Part shown: one piece after another, positions 50,421-60,774 of the stretch
Numbering within the stretch: position 1 is the stretch's first letter
Layout of the letters: each line of letters opens with the position of its first letter
Source: an uncultured Clostridia bacterium
GTDB lineage: Bacteria; Bacillota; Clostridia; Christensenellales; CAG-917
Direction: 5' to 3'
DNA length: 64,000 nucleotides
Assembly: GCA_947589475.1 (NCBI GenBank)
Contig: CANQBO010000001.1
Coordinates: 85,136 to 149,135, forward strand
Notes under the pieces: model-generated
Told to the model about the DNA's origin: nothing
Database searches by the model: none
The model's input: the letters and a program-made list of their open reading frames with translations, nothing else
Translations under genes and position numbers: made by a program

Positions 50421-51125
50421 ATGGACAAGGGCAGCAAAATACAAACATCCAAAGTCAAAAAAGCATACGACATCGTTACGACGGTTTTAGTGCTCGCCGT
50501 GTTTGTATTTTTGGCTGTCATGCTGGGAGTCGTGCTGTATCAGCGCGCCCACGGCGGGGAAGCGAATTTTTTCGGATATTATCTTTATGACGTCATGAGC
50601 GACAGTATGGAACCCACCATCAAAGTGGGCGAGGTCATAATATCAAAGAAAGTCGAGGACGCGGGCGCGCTCAAGGTTGGAGACGTCATCACTTTCACCG
50701 CTCCGTCGGGACAGCTTGAAGGCTACAACATCACGCACCGCATCGTGGAGATCGCCTTTAAAGAGGACGGCAACGTGGACTATTTCAAAACGAAGGGCGA
50801 CTCACCCGCGGTCGGCGTAGACGATTGGCAACTCGAACCGTCCGAAGTCAAGGCGAAGTTTGTATGCGTTTCGCCTTTCATCACGGGCTTGAAGAGGTTC
50901 ATGTCGCATTGGTACGGATACGTCGTGCTTGTCGTAATACCCATTCTGTTTGCGGGGACGCTTTTAATCATAGGCTTTGTGCGGGACAAGCGTAAAACGA
51001 CAAAGGCGAACGAGAGTGAGACGGACGAGCGCGATATGCTTTTTGAAGGCGAAGGGAATGACGGCGCTTTTGATGATACGGGAGACGATACGTCCTCGAC
51101 CGACGCAGACGTCAAAAACGAATAA
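50421..51125 (+). CDS. Signal peptidase I, SipW (ER) type
   Basis: The 234-residue membrane protease removes signal peptides from exported proteins. It has an N-terminal helix (about residues 17-40), the nucleophile in MSDSMEP (Ser62), and NITHRIVE, where a histidine (about residue 105) replaces the lysine of ordinary bacterial SPase I. That Ser-His form is the archaeal/ER type also seen in SipW of Bacillus. A second helix (~170-195) and an acidic tail follow. The ribosome site is weak. In Bacillus, SipW serves biofilm fibre proteins; no such genes are next to it here. Confidence 0.87.
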   Translation: MDKGSKIQTSKVKKAYDIVTTVLVLAVFVFLAVMLGVVLYQRAHGGEANFFGYYLYDVMSDSMEPTIKVGEVIISKKVEDAGALKVGDVITFTAPSGQLEGYNITHRIVEIAFKEDGNVDYFKTKGDSPAVGVDDWQLEPSEVKAKFVCVSPFITGLKRFMSHWYGYVVLVVIPILFAGTLLIIGFVRDKRKTTKANESETDERDMLFEGEGNDGAFDDTGDDTSSTDADVKNE

Positions 51126-51391
51126 GGGCGGAGTAAAATCGAATATATTCAAAAATATGCGTTTAGAATGCCTGTTTTTGAGTTAATGTACTAAATTTTT
51201 CGCCGTCATCTTTTATTTTCGGGACGTGATTTGCGCCCGATTTTTTTTAAACAGCGCTGTCGCATTAAAATGAAAAAATATTAAGTACGCTTATAATTTT
51301 GAGAGGGTGCCGTTTTCCTATTGCCTTTTTTTGCGCAATGTGTTAAAATTCATTGATAATTATTATAAGCTAACTAATTAAGGAGAAATTT

Positions 51392-52918
51392 ATGCTTGCT
51401 TCGCTGAAGAGCTATGCGCTTGACGGACTCACGGGATATTGCGTCGATGTGGAGATCGACATCAACAGCGGCATTCCCGGCTACGAAATGGTCGGTCTTG
51501 CGTCCACCGCAACAAAAGAGAGCAAAGAGAGGGTACGTTCCGCCATCAAAAACAGCGGATATATGTATCCCGCAAAGCGCATCATAGTCAATCTTGCTCC
51601 CGCAGACACCAAAAAAGAGGGACCCGTTTTCGACCTCGCTGTCGCTATAGGACTGCTTGCGGCGACGGGACAGCTCGAAAGCAAGAGCTACAAGGATTAT
51701 GTGCTTATCGGCGAACTTTCGCTCGACGGCAACATAAGGTCGGTAAACGGCATAATGCCTATTCTCATATCCGCCATGCAGGACGGGCATAAGAAATTTA
51801 TCATCCCCGCGGAAAACGCGACGGAGGCAAGTTTCATCGAGGGTATAGAGGTGTACGCGCTTTCCACGCTCAGAGACGCGGTGGATCTGCTCAGCGGCGT
51901 CGTATACGAAACTGTCGTCACAAGCGACTACTCAAGAGCGGCGGAGGAGCACCCATACAACGTGGATTTCAGCGACGTCAAAGGTCAGACCGTCGCAAAG
52001 CGCGCGCTTGAGATCGCCGTAGCGGGAGGTCACAACGTCATCATGATAGGACCTCCCGGAGCGGGCAAGACGATGCTCGCGAAGTGCGTGCCCACCATAA
52101 TGCCCGATATGACTTTCGATGAGGCGATCGAGGTCACAAAGATACACAGCGTCGCGGGCATTTTGGACAACTCCATAGGCATTGTGACGACGAGGCCTTT
52201 CAGGACTCCGCACCACACGACCACCGTCCCCGCGCTTGTGGGAGGAGGGCTTAAGGCGCGCCCCGGCGAAGTCAGCCTTGCAAATTACGGCGTGCTCTTT
52301 CTCGACGAGATGCCCGAATATTCCCGTCACGCCCTCGAGACTTTGAGACAGCCGCTCGAGGACAGAAAAGTGACGGTGTCGCGCGTTATGCGCACAGTGG
52401 AATATCCCGCAAACTTCATGCTTATCGCAAGCATGAACCCGTGTCCCTGCGGCAACTACGGCTCAAAAGATCAGGTGTGCCGCTGTACGCCTCAACAGAT
52501 ACACAACTACATCGGCAAGCTTTCGGGACCGCTTATGGACAGAATAGATATTCAGATCGAGGTCGATAATTTGAGCTATGACGAGCTTAGAGGCAAGCAG
52601 GCGGCGGAGACCTCCGCGACCGTAAAGGAAAGGGTGAACAGGGTCCGCGCCATACAACGCGAGCGCTTCAGAGGGCTTAACATACGCACGAATGCGGAAA
52701 TGGGTCCAAAGGAAATGGAAATGTATTGCGCGATCGACAGCGACGGAGAGAGGTTGCTTGCACGCGCATTTCAGAAGTTGGGATTGAGCGCGCGCGGCAC
52801 CACGAGGATACTCAAAGTTGCCCGCACAATAGCGGACATCGAAGGGTGCGAAAACATTATGCCCGCGCATCTTGCAGAGGCTATACAGTATAGAGGAGTG
52901 GACAGAAAATATCACTGA
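51392..52918 (+). CDS. yifB: YifB/ComM-family Mg-chelatase-like ATPase
   Basis: A 508-residue AAA+ protein of the ComM/YifB family. Residues 1-190 are the Lon-substrate-like N-terminal domain (MVGLASTATKESKERVRSAI). IGPPGAGKTMLAK near 220-230 is the Walker A motif, VLFLDEMPEY the Walker B, and the C-terminal region has the CPCG and CRCT cysteines. ComM relatives help DNA branch migration during natural transformation. AAGGAG precedes the start. It opens the dense run dprA-topA-trmFO-hslVU. Confidence 0.93.
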   Translation: MLASLKSYALDGLTGYCVDVEIDINSGIPGYEMVGLASTATKESKERVRSAIKNSGYMYPAKRIIVNLAPADTKKEGPVFDLAVAIGLLAATGQLESKSYKDYVLIGELSLDGNIRSVNGIMPILISAMQDGHKKFIIPAENATEASFIEGIEVYALSTLRDAVDLLSGVVYETVVTSDYSRAAEEHPYNVDFSDVKGQTVAKRALEIAVAGGHNVIMIGPPGAGKTMLAKCVPTIMPDMTFDEAIEVTKIHSVAGILDNSIGIVTTRPFRTPHHTTTVPALVGGGLKARPGEVSLANYGVLFLDEMPEYSRHALETLRQPLEDRKVTVSRVMRTVEYPANFMLIASMNPCPCGNYGSKDQVCRCTPQQIHNYIGKLSGPLMDRIDIQIEVDNLSYDELRGKQAAETSATVKERVNRVRAIQRERFRGLNIRTNAEMGPKEMEMYCAIDSDGERLLARAFQKLGLSARGTTRILKVARTIADIEGCENIMPAHLAEAIQYRGVDRKYH

Positions 52919-52925
52919 TTTGGCT

Positions 52926-53993
52926 ATGAACGACACAACAAAATGCCTGCTCGCCTTAGCTTCGGTCGGGGAGCTGGCGCTGAAAAAGAAACATACGCTC
53001 TTGAAGGCGGTGGGAGATCCCTCCGAGCTTGCGGGAGCGCGTAGGGAAGTTTGGGAGATACTCGGCGACGAACACGCTAAGGAATTTTTTGACAACCTTG
53101 ATGACGTCGACAAACTTGAGGCGAAAATCGCAAGAGAGGATGCGACTTTTGTCAGCTATCTCGACGACGCTTATCCCGAGAATTTGAGAAACCTATACGA
53201 TCCGCCCATAGGACTGTTTGCAAGGGGCAGTTTGTCCTCGCTCGAGGGCGATTGCATCGGCATAGTCGGCACGCGTCATCCCACGCGTTACGGGAGCAAG
53301 GTCGCGGAGGAGTTTGCAAGGGAATTCGCGCTTGCGCATGTGACAGTCATATCGGGTTTCGCGCGCGGAGTGGACAGCATTGCGCACAAGGCGTGCGTTG
53401 CTTTGGGCGCGCCTACCGTCGCCGTTTGGGGGAGCGGGCTGGACGTATGCTATCCCGCGGAACACAGAGGGCTTGCGGACAGCATAGTTTTAAACGGCGG
53501 ACTAATTTTGAGCGAGTATCCTTTCGGGACGCCGCCGCTACAATATCACTTCCCTGAGCGCAATCGTTTGATAAGCGGACTCAGTCGCGCCGTATTTCTT
53601 GCGGAAGCCGCCGCAAAGAGCGGTTCGCTCATCACGATGAAGCTCGCCGTGGAACAGGGCAGAGACATATTCGCCGTCCCCGGCAACATATATGCCGCGG
53701 AATGCGAGGGCAACAACAAATTGCTTATGGAAATGCCGCACGCATTCGTTTTGAGTCCCGAGGGAGTGCTCGACGCGTTGCATATTTCTCGCGAGACATC
53801 CGAAAAGGAGCCTGTGGAGCTTAGCATAATCGAAAATATGATCGTCGAGGAACTCAAGAGCGGCGAGAAGCATTTCGAGGAGTTGCTCGCGGCGACGGAT
53901 CTCACCGTGGGAGAACTTACAAACGCGCTGTTCGGGCTTGAGATGAACGGCATAGTCGAGGAGATCGGCTCAAATTATTACGATCTTGTATGA
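52926..53993 (+). CDS. dprA: DNA-processing protein DprA
   Basis: The 355-residue protein loads RecA on incoming single-stranded DNA in natural transformation and occurs widely. The Rossmann-like core is clear: IGIVGTRHPTRYG, VISGFARGVDSIAHKA, GGLILSEYPFGT, FPERNRLISGLS and AVPGN. The C-terminal winged domain is present. I choose ATG 52,926, just after yifB's stop; the longer frame overlaps yifB. With yifB it suggests possible competence, though no uptake genes are seen here. Confidence 0.93.
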   Translation: MNDTTKCLLALASVGELALKKKHTLLKAVGDPSELAGARREVWEILGDEHAKEFFDNLDDVDKLEAKIAREDATFVSYLDDAYPENLRNLYDPPIGLFARGSLSSLEGDCIGIVGTRHPTRYGSKVAEEFAREFALAHVTVISGFARGVDSIAHKACVALGAPTVAVWGSGLDVCYPAEHRGLADSIVLNGGLILSEYPFGTPPLQYHFPERNRLISGLSRAVFLAEAAAKSGSLITMKLAVEQGRDIFAVPGNIYAAECEGNNKLLMEMPHAFVLSPEGVLDALHISRETSEKEPVELSIIENMIVEELKSGEKHFEELLAATDLTVGELTNALFGLEMNGIVEEIGSNYYDLV

Positions 53994-54028
53994 CCGCTTT
54001 TAAAGCGGATTCTTTTGTAGGAGAGGAA

Positions 54029-56143
54029 ATGAAAAAACTGATCATTGTTGAGTCACCGCATAAGGCAAAGACGATCCAAAAATATCTTGGCAATGAGGCG
54101 GAAGTCATGGCGTCCAAAGGGCATGTGTGCGATCTTCCGCAACGCGCTTTGGGCATAGACATCGAAAACGGATTCAAACCGCAATACATCGTCGCTCCGG
54201 GCAAGGAGTCGACGATAGAACAGCTGTCAAAGGCGGTGCGCAAGTATGACGTGGTCTATCTTGCGACCGACCCGGACCGCGAGGGAGAGGCGATAAGCTG
54301 GCATCTCAAGACGCAACTGGGAGTGAAAGGCGACAAGGTGCGCATCGAGTTCAACGAAATATCTCCCAAAGCCGTGCGCGCCGCTATGGAACACCCGCGC
54401 GAGATAGACATGAAACTTGTCGATTCTCAACAGGCGAGGCGCGTGCTGGACAGGCTTGTTGGCTACAAAATATCCCCCATACTTTCGCGCAAACTTCGCC
54501 CGGGACTGTCCGCGGGACGCGTGCAATCCGCCGCGCTGAAGATGATCGTGGACAGGGAGAAGGAGATAAGGGCGTTCGTCCCCGAGGAGTATTGGAACAT
54601 AAACGCGCTCCTCTTGAAAGTGGGCGCCAAAAAGACGAAAGGAAACATAATAAGCGCGGCGCTTGCAGAGAGCAACGGGACAAAGATCAAGGTCACAAAC
54701 GAGAGAGAGGCAAGCGAGATCGCCGCGTTCATGCGCGGGGCGAGCTACAAAGTTGACGACGTCAAGAAGGGCGTCGCGTCCTCTAAGCCGCAACCGCCGT
54801 TTACGACGTCCACGATGCAACAGGAGGCAAGTCACAAGCTCGGCATGACGGCGGAGCGCACGAGTCGCGTCGCGCAAGCACTGTATGAGGGCGTAAACAT
54901 AGAGGGAGAGGGACAACACGCTCTCATCACCTACATCAGGACGGACAGCGTCAGAGTATCCCCCGATTTCCAGCGCATAGCTCTCGCGTTCATAAGGGAC
55001 AATTACGGCAAGGAATTCGCGCCCAAACTTCCAAACATTTATCAGACGAGCGCGAACGCGCAGGACGCGCACGAGGCTATACGTCCCATCGACTTGAGGC
55101 GCACGCCCGCGTCCCTCGAAGGCAAGATGGACAAGGACGCTTTCAAACTTTACAAGCTCATATACGAGCGCTTCCTCGCCTCGCAGATGACTTCTGCGCA
55201 GTACAATACTATGAGAGTGCACATTCTCGCCGCAAACGGCAACGACACGCTCGGATTTGTAGTGAAGGGAAGGAGCGTCAAATTCAAGGGCTTCACCGTC
55301 GTCTACTCCGCGACGGAGGAGAAGGATGACGACGACAAGGAAGTGGATACGATGCCCGACCTTGTCAAGGACGAGCCGCTAAAGTTCGACGACGTAAAGT
55401 GCGAGCAGAAGTTTACAAAACCGCCCGCGCGCTACAACGACGCGACGCTTGTCAAGGCGCTCGAGGAAAACGGGATAGGACGTCCGTCCACGTATGCGTC
55501 GATAATCAGCGTGCTCGCAAAGAGAGAATACACTCAAAAACAGCAAAAAGCAATCGCGCCCACCCCGCTCGGCGAGGCGGTCTGCGAGTATATGGAAACA
55601 AACTTCCCCGACATCATGAATTTGAGCTTTACGGCGAGAATGGAGGGCGCTCTGGACAGAGTCGCGGAAGGCGAGCTTGAGTGGCAAGCGCTCATAGGCT
55701 CTTTCTATCCGAGATTGAGCCGCTTCCTCGACAGAGCGGCGAAGCAGGGCGGCGGCGGACATCTTCCCGACGAGGAGAGCGACGTCGTATGCGAAAAGTG
55801 CGGCGCGAAAATGGTGGTGCGCCACGGCAAGTACGGTCCCTTCCTCGCATGCCCGAATTATCCGAAGTGCAAAAATATAAAGTCTCTTGATGAAGCCGTG
55901 GGCACATGTCCAAAGTGCGGCGGCAAAGTGTACAAGAGGACGTCAAAGAAAGGAAAGACATTCTACGGCTGTTCAAACTATCCTAAGTGCGACTTTATCA
56001 GCTGGGATATACCCGCGCCGTACTTCTGTCCCGATTGCGGAGGAGTCATGAAAGTCGTCAAGCGCGACGACAAGACGTACTATCGCTGTACCAACCACGA
56101 CTGCAAGCACAGAGAGCTTGTCAAGTCCGAGGATAGGAAATGA
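54029..56143 (+). CDS. topA: DNA topoisomerase I
   Basis: The 704-residue type IA enzyme relaxes negative supercoils. The TOPRIM domain at the start has KKLIIVESPHKAKTIQKYLG and DPDREGEAISWHL. The active tyrosine lies in ITYIRTDSVRVS (about Tyr302). Three zinc ribbons end the protein: CEKCG with CPNYPKC, CPKCG with CSNYPKC, and CPDCG with CTNHDC. The start at 54,029 has GGAGAGG. It overlaps trmFO by 4 bases. Confidence 0.97.
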   Translation: MKKLIIVESPHKAKTIQKYLGNEAEVMASKGHVCDLPQRALGIDIENGFKPQYIVAPGKESTIEQLSKAVRKYDVVYLATDPDREGEAISWHLKTQLGVKGDKVRIEFNEISPKAVRAAMEHPREIDMKLVDSQQARRVLDRLVGYKISPILSRKLRPGLSAGRVQSAALKMIVDREKEIRAFVPEEYWNINALLLKVGAKKTKGNIISAALAESNGTKIKVTNEREASEIAAFMRGASYKVDDVKKGVASSKPQPPFTTSTMQQEASHKLGMTAERTSRVAQALYEGVNIEGEGQHALITYIRTDSVRVSPDFQRIALAFIRDNYGKEFAPKLPNIYQTSANAQDAHEAIRPIDLRRTPASLEGKMDKDAFKLYKLIYERFLASQMTSAQYNTMRVHILAANGNDTLGFVVKGRSVKFKGFTVVYSATEEKDDDDKEVDTMPDLVKDEPLKFDDVKCEQKFTKPPARYNDATLVKALEENGIGRPSTYASIISVLAKREYTQKQQKAIAPTPLGEAVCEYMETNFPDIMNLSFTARMEGALDRVAEGELEWQALIGSFYPRLSRFLDRAAKQGGGGHLPDEESDVVCEKCGAKMVVRHGKYGPFLACPNYPKCKNIKSLDEAVGTCPKCGGKVYKRTSKKGKTFYGCSNYPKCDFISWDIPAPYFCPDCGGVMKVVKRDDKTYYRCTNHDCKHRELVKSEDRK

Positions 56144-57450
56144 GACCTACAGTCAAGATCATAGGCGGAGGGCTGGCGGGCACCGAAGCCGCATTGCAAC
56201 TGCTTGAGCGCGGCTATGTCGTGAAAATGTACGAGATGCGCCCTTCAAAGACGACGGGAGCGCACTCGACCGCGCACCTTGCAGAGCTGGTATGTTCAAA
56301 CTCCCTCAAATCAGAGGAACCGACGACGGCTTCGGGCATACTCAAGGAGGAACTCGACCTTCTTAAGTGCAGACTGCTCGCTCTCGCAAGGGAGTGCAGA
56401 GTGCCATCGGGAAGCGCGCTGTCCGTGGACAGAGAGAAGTTTTCGGCGGCGGCAGAGAAGGAGCTTGCAAGCTATGAAAACTTCGAGCTTGTACGCGAAG
56501 AAGTCACGTCCCTCGACGGGGAGCCGACCATCGTGTGCACGGGGCCTCTCACGTCTGACGCTATGGCGGAGGTATTAGGCAAGCTTACGGGCAAGGACAG
56601 ATTGTATTTTTACGACGCGATCGCGCCCATAGTGTCCGCCTCGAGCGTGGACATGACAAAGGCGTATTTCGGCGGCAGATACGGCAAGGGCGGCGACGAC
56701 TATCTAAATCTGCCCATGCAGAGGCAGGAATACGAGGCGTTTTTCGAGGCGTTGGTCAGCGCGCAGACTGTCGTCCTGCACGACTTTGAGAAGAAGGAAC
56801 TCTTCGAGGGGTGCATGCCCATAGAAGAAATGGCAAAGCGCGGCAGCGATACGATACGTTTCGGACCGCTAAAGCCCGTTGGACTTAGGAATCCCGTCAC
56901 GGGAGAAAAGGCGTACGCGGTCGTACAGCTCCGCAGGGAAAATGTGGCGGGGGATTGTTTCAATCTTGTGGGATTTCAGACAAATCTCACCTACGCAGAG
57001 CAAAAGCGCGTTTTTTGCATGATACCCGCCTTGCACGACGCGGAATTTTTGAGATACGGCGTCATGCACCGCAACACCTACATAAACGCTCCCGGGGTGC
57101 TCGGCGAAGGCTTCAGGGTGAAAACAAGCGAGACTCCGCTGTATATCGCGGGACAATTGAGCGGCGTAGAGGGCTATGTGGAAAGCATAATGAGCGGTTT
57201 GATGGCGGCGCGGGCTATGGCGGCGGAGCTGGAAGGAAGGAGCGAAGGCATTTTGCCCGAAGTGTGCATAACGGGCGCTCTCTCAAGGTATATCGCGGGC
57301 TGTCCTGAGGATTTCAAGCCCATGAACGCAAACCTCGGCATTTTGCCGTCCATAAGCGGCATTCGCGACAAGAAGGCGCGCAAGCAAGCCTACCGCGACA
57401 GGTCAATAGCGGCTTTGAAAGCGTGGCTGTCCGAAAAAGGCGAGGTCTGA
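56140..57450 (+). CDS. trmFO: Methylenetetrahydrofolate-tRNA (uracil-5-)-methyltransferase
   Basis: The 436-residue flavoenzyme makes m5U54 in tRNA using methylene-tetrahydrofolate. It begins with the FAD motif IGGGLAGTEAALQLLERG, then MRPSKTTGAHST and LVCSNSLKSE, and shows NVAGDCFNLVGFQT and AGQLSGVEGYVESIMSG. Length is normal. It overlaps the topA stop as ATGA, so both are coupled. In many Bacillota xerC follows; here hslV follows at once. Confidence 0.95.
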   Translation: MRPTVKIIGGGLAGTEAALQLLERGYVVKMYEMRPSKTTGAHSTAHLAELVCSNSLKSEEPTTASGILKEELDLLKCRLLALARECRVPSGSALSVDREKFSAAAEKELASYENFELVREEVTSLDGEPTIVCTGPLTSDAMAEVLGKLTGKDRLYFYDAIAPIVSASSVDMTKAYFGGRYGKGGDDYLNLPMQRQEYEAFFEALVSAQTVVLHDFEKKELFEGCMPIEEMAKRGSDTIRFGPLKPVGLRNPVTGEKAYAVVQLRRENVAGDCFNLVGFQTNLTYAEQKRVFCMIPALHDAEFLRYGVMHRNTYINAPGVLGEGFRVKTSETPLYIAGQLSGVEGYVESIMSGLMAARAMAAELEGRSEGILPEVCITGALSRYIAGCPEDFKPMNANLGILPSISGIRDKKARKQAYRDRSIAALKAWLSEKGEV

Positions 57451-57551
57451 ACTCGTTTGGGTATAACAGGAGAAAACAAAGCGGCAACGCTTGAAATAAA
57501 AAAATAATAATGAGTAAGCCCTTTTGGGGCAATAATCGAAGTGAGGTAAAT

Positions 57552-58085
57552 ATGGAATTTCGCGGAACAACCATTTGCGCGGTCAAGCGCGGCTCAATGA
57601 CGGCGATCGCGGGCGACGGACAGGTCACAATGGGCGAGAGCGTCATCATGAAAGGCAATGCCGTCAAGGTCAAGCGCATATACGGCGACAAGGTCGTGAT
57701 AGGCTTTGCAGGCTCCGTATCGGACGCTTTCGCGCTGTCCGAAAAGTTTGAGGCTATGCTTCAAAAGTACAGCGGCAATCTCATGCGCGCCGCCGTCGAG
57801 CTTGCGGAACTGTGGCGTATGGACAAGGGCGGAAGAAAGCTCGAAGCGCTTATGATCGCGGCGGATCAGACCTCGATGTTCGTCATATCGGGCACGGGCG
57901 AGGTCATAGAGCCTGAAAACGGCATATGCGCCATAGGAAGCGGCGGCAATTACGCTCTTGCCGCGGCGAGGGCGCTTGCAAGCGCTACGGAGTTGGACGC
58001 AAAGGAAATTGCTACGCGCGCGCTCAAGATCGCAAGCGAGATCTGCATCTACACAAACGACCACATAACCGTGGAGACCGTATGA
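57552..58085 (+). CDS. hslV: ATP-dependent protease subunit HslV
   Basis: The 177-residue proteasome-like peptidase works with HslU. It starts [15 protein letters not shown]; removal of the first five residues would expose the catalytic Thr, as in other HslV proteins. [17 protein letters not shown] and [14 protein letters not shown] are typical. GAGGTAA supports the start at 57,552 over a longer frame. hslU starts 8 bases after it. Confidence 0.95.
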   Translation: MEFRGTTICAVKRGSMTAIAGDGQVTMGESVIMKGNAVKVKRIYGDKVVIGFAGSVSDAFALSEKFEAMLQKYSGNLMRAAVELAELWRMDKGGRKLEALMIAADQTSMFVISGTGEVIEPENGICAIGSGGNYALAAARALASATELDAKEIATRALKIASEICIYTNDHITVETV

Positions 58086-58093
58086 GGTGAATT

Positions 58094-59437
58094 ATGGACA
58101 ATGTTTTGACTCCCAAACAAATAGTAGCAGAGCTGGACAGATATATCATCGGACAGCACGAGGCGAAAGTCGCCGTGGCGATCGCGCTCAGAAACAGATA
58201 TCGTCGCAGTAAACTCTCCGAAGAGATGAGAGAGGAGATCACTCCCAAAAACATCATCATGAAGGGACCCACGGGCGTGGGCAAGACGGAGATCGCAAGA
58301 AGGCTGGCAAAAGTCGTAAAAGCGCCTTTCGTCAAAGTCGAGGCGACCAAATTCACAGAGGTCGGCTATGTGGGCAGAGACGTCGAGAGCATAATCCGCG
58401 ACCTCGTGGAAGTGGCGATACGCCTCGTAAAGGACGAAAAATTCAAGGAAGTGCGTCCGAGAGCTACCGAGATCGCCGAGAACAAGCTTGTCGAAATACT
58501 TCTCCCCATACGCAAAAACGGGAGCGGCACCGAGGACAAGAGCGACGAAGTGCTCAAGGAAGAGCTTAGAAGCGAGCTTAGAGCGGGACACCTCAACGAT
58601 CTCACCGTCGAAATGGAGATACGCCAACAGCCGAAGCCCATGCAGATACAGGTGGGAAACAATCCCGGCGACGCCATAAACATCGGAAACATCTTCGGGC
58701 AGTTTATGGGCGGGGGCAAGCCGCAAGTCAAGCGCCGCAAGATAACCGTCAAACAGGCGATGGAGGACATCATCGCGATGGAGTCCGAGCGTATGGTGGA
58801 TCAGGACGCCGTAATTCAGGAAGCGCTTGTAAGAGCGGAGCAGGACGGAGTCGTATTCCTCGACGAGATAGACAAGATCGCGGCAAACAACAGCGGCATG
58901 CACGACGGCGGACACGACGTTTCCCGCGAGGGCGTACAGCGCGACATACTTCCCATCGTCGAGGGGAGCACTGTGCAGACGAAGTACGGCGCGATACGCA
59001 CGGACTTCATACTCTTCATCGCCGCGGGCGCCTTCCATATGGCGAGGATGGAGGATCTCATCCCCGAACTTCAGGGGCGCTTCCCGATAAGAGTGGAGCT
59101 TGACAATCTGACAAAGGACGACTTTGTGAAGATACTCACCGAGCCTGACAACGCGGTCATCAAGCAGTACAGGGAGTTGCTCAAAGTGGACGGAGTGTCC
59201 CTCGAATTCACTCCCGACGCCATAGACGAGATCGCCGCCATATCTTTTGAACAGAACGAGACGAGCGAAAATCTGGGCGCGCGCAGACTGCATGCCGTCA
59301 TAGAGGCGCTTCTCAAGGACGTGCTGTACGAGGCGGACGACAACGAGACGACAAGCATCGTCATAGACAGAGAGTATGTCGAAAAACATCTCGCGTCCAC
59401 TCTCAAGGAGAGCAATCTGAGGAAATATATAATCTAA
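58094..59437 (+). CDS. hslU: ATP-dependent unfoldase HslU
   Basis: The 447-residue AAA+ ring unfolds proteins for HslV. LTPKQIVAELDRYIIGQHEAK opens the protein, MKGPTGVGKTEIARRLAK is Walker A, VFLDEIDKIAANN is Walker B, and ELQGRFPIRVEL the sensor region. The end ..LRKYII fits the C-terminal tail that docks into HslV. The intermediate domain (~110-235) is present. GAGGTGA precedes the ATG. Confidence 0.96.
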   Translation: MDNVLTPKQIVAELDRYIIGQHEAKVAVAIALRNRYRRSKLSEEMREEITPKNIIMKGPTGVGKTEIARRLAKVVKAPFVKVEATKFTEVGYVGRDVESIIRDLVEVAIRLVKDEKFKEVRPRATEIAENKLVEILLPIRKNGSGTEDKSDEVLKEELRSELRAGHLNDLTVEMEIRQQPKPMQIQVGNNPGDAINIGNIFGQFMGGGKPQVKRRKITVKQAMEDIIAMESERMVDQDAVIQEALVRAEQDGVVFLDEIDKIAANNSGMHDGGHDVSREGVQRDILPIVEGSTVQTKYGAIRTDFILFIAAGAFHMARMEDLIPELQGRFPIRVELDNLTKDDFVKILTEPDNAVIKQYRELLKVDGVSLEFTPDAIDEIAAISFEQNETSENLGARRLHAVIEALLKDVLYEADDNETTSIVIDREYVEKHLASTLKESNLRKYII

Positions 59438-59484
59438 ACGATCAAATGGCAATATAGGGCTATTTGCCCGAATGTGAGGAAAAT

Positions 59485-60768
59485 ATGATCAACATTCCAA
59501 AGGGAACAAAGGATATGTTGCCGTCCGACGCCTACAAATGGCATTTTGTGGAGGATACGGCGCGCGAGGTGGCGGCAACCTTCGGATTTAAGGAGATCCG
59601 CACCCCCGTTTTCGAGCATACCGAGCTGTTTTTGCGAGGCGTAGGCGAGACGACGGACATCGTCAATAAGGAGATGTACACCTTCGAGGACAAGGGCGGC
59701 AGAAGTCTCACCCTTCGTCCCGAGGGCACGGCGGGCGTGGCGAGATGCTTTGTGGAAAACGGACTTCAGCAGGGCGTCCTGCCCATGAAGGCGTACTATA
59801 TCGCGTCCGTATTCCGCTATGAGAGGCCGCAAAACGGCAGATTGAGAGAGCATCATCAATTCGGCGTGGAATGTTACGGCAGCGACAGCCCCATGGCGGA
59901 CGCGGAAGTCATTTCGCTTGCGTATGCCTTCCTCGGCAAGGTGGGGTTAGGGGGACTCGAACTTCGCCTCAACAGTATAGGCTGTCCCGAGTGCCGCGCG
60001 AGATTCAATGCCGCGCTCAAGAGCTACATAGGCGACAATCTCGAGAATATGTGCGCCACCTGCCGCGAACGCTTCAACAAAAATCCACTCCGCATTTTGG
60101 ACTGCAAGGAGGAGGGATGCAAACGTATCGTCGCGGGCGCGCCAAAGATCACTGACTTCCTTTGCGAGGATTGTCGCGCGCATTTTAATACGCTACAGGC
60201 GCTTCTCACGGCGCAAGGCGTCCCGTTTACGCTCGACCCCATGATCGTGAGAGGGCTTGACTATTACACGCGCACGGTGTTCGAATTTGTTTCTACGGAC
60301 ATAGGCGCGCAGGGTACGGTGTGCGGAGGCGGCAGATACAACGGACTTGTGGAGCAGATAGGCGGCAAGCATATGCCCGCTGTCGGCTTCGGTCTGGGAC
60401 TCGAAAGACTGCTTCTCGTGCTTGAAAACACGGGCAAGCTCCAAGCGGAGCCTGAACATATCGACATTTATTTCGCGCCCATAGGCGACAAGGCGAGGGA
60501 AGCGGCGACGCGTATAGTCGCAAATTTGCGTAAATGCGGCATATCTTGCGAGTCGGACATAATGGACAGGAGCGTAAAGGCGCAAATGAAGTATGCCGAT
60601 AAAGCGGGCGCGCGCTACGTCGCGGTCATAGGCGACGACGAGGTCGAAAATGGCAATGCGGAGGCAAAGGATATGCGCTCGGGCGACGTCGTTACGCTGA
60701 GTTTGGAAGAGTTGATCTCGGACGGCGCGGGAGAATATCTCAAAACCGTCGCCCATATCGGCGCGTAA
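59485..60768 (+). CDS. hisS: Histidyl-tRNA synthetase
   Basis: The 427-residue class II synthetase charges tRNA-His. NIPKGTKDMLP opens the protein, motif 2 is ASVFRYERPQNGRLREHHQF, the His-specific sequences LDYYTRTVFEF and GGGRYNGL are present, and motif 3 is GFGLGLERLLL. The C-terminal anticodon-binding domain follows from about 325. GTGAGGA supports the start at 59,485. The rseC-like gene starts 6 bases after it. Confidence 0.96.
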   Translation: MINIPKGTKDMLPSDAYKWHFVEDTAREVAATFGFKEIRTPVFEHTELFLRGVGETTDIVNKEMYTFEDKGGRSLTLRPEGTAGVARCFVENGLQQGVLPMKAYYIASVFRYERPQNGRLREHHQFGVECYGSDSPMADAEVISLAYAFLGKVGLGGLELRLNSIGCPECRARFNAALKSYIGDNLENMCATCRERFNKNPLRILDCKEEGCKRIVAGAPKITDFLCEDCRAHFNTLQALLTAQGVPFTLDPMIVRGLDYYTRTVFEFVSTDIGAQGTVCGGGRYNGLVEQIGGKHMPAVGFGLGLERLLLVLENTGKLQAEPEHIDIYFAPIGDKAREAATRIVANLRKCGISCESDIMDRSVKAQMKYADKAGARYVAVIGDDEVENGNAEAKDMRSGDVVTLSLEELISDGAGEYLKTVAHIGA

Positions 60769-60774
60769 AGTATT

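Noticed and set aside
58049-59452. 467-codon open frame on the - strand
   Set aside because: It is the mirror of hslU, which is certain; codon bias explains the open frame.
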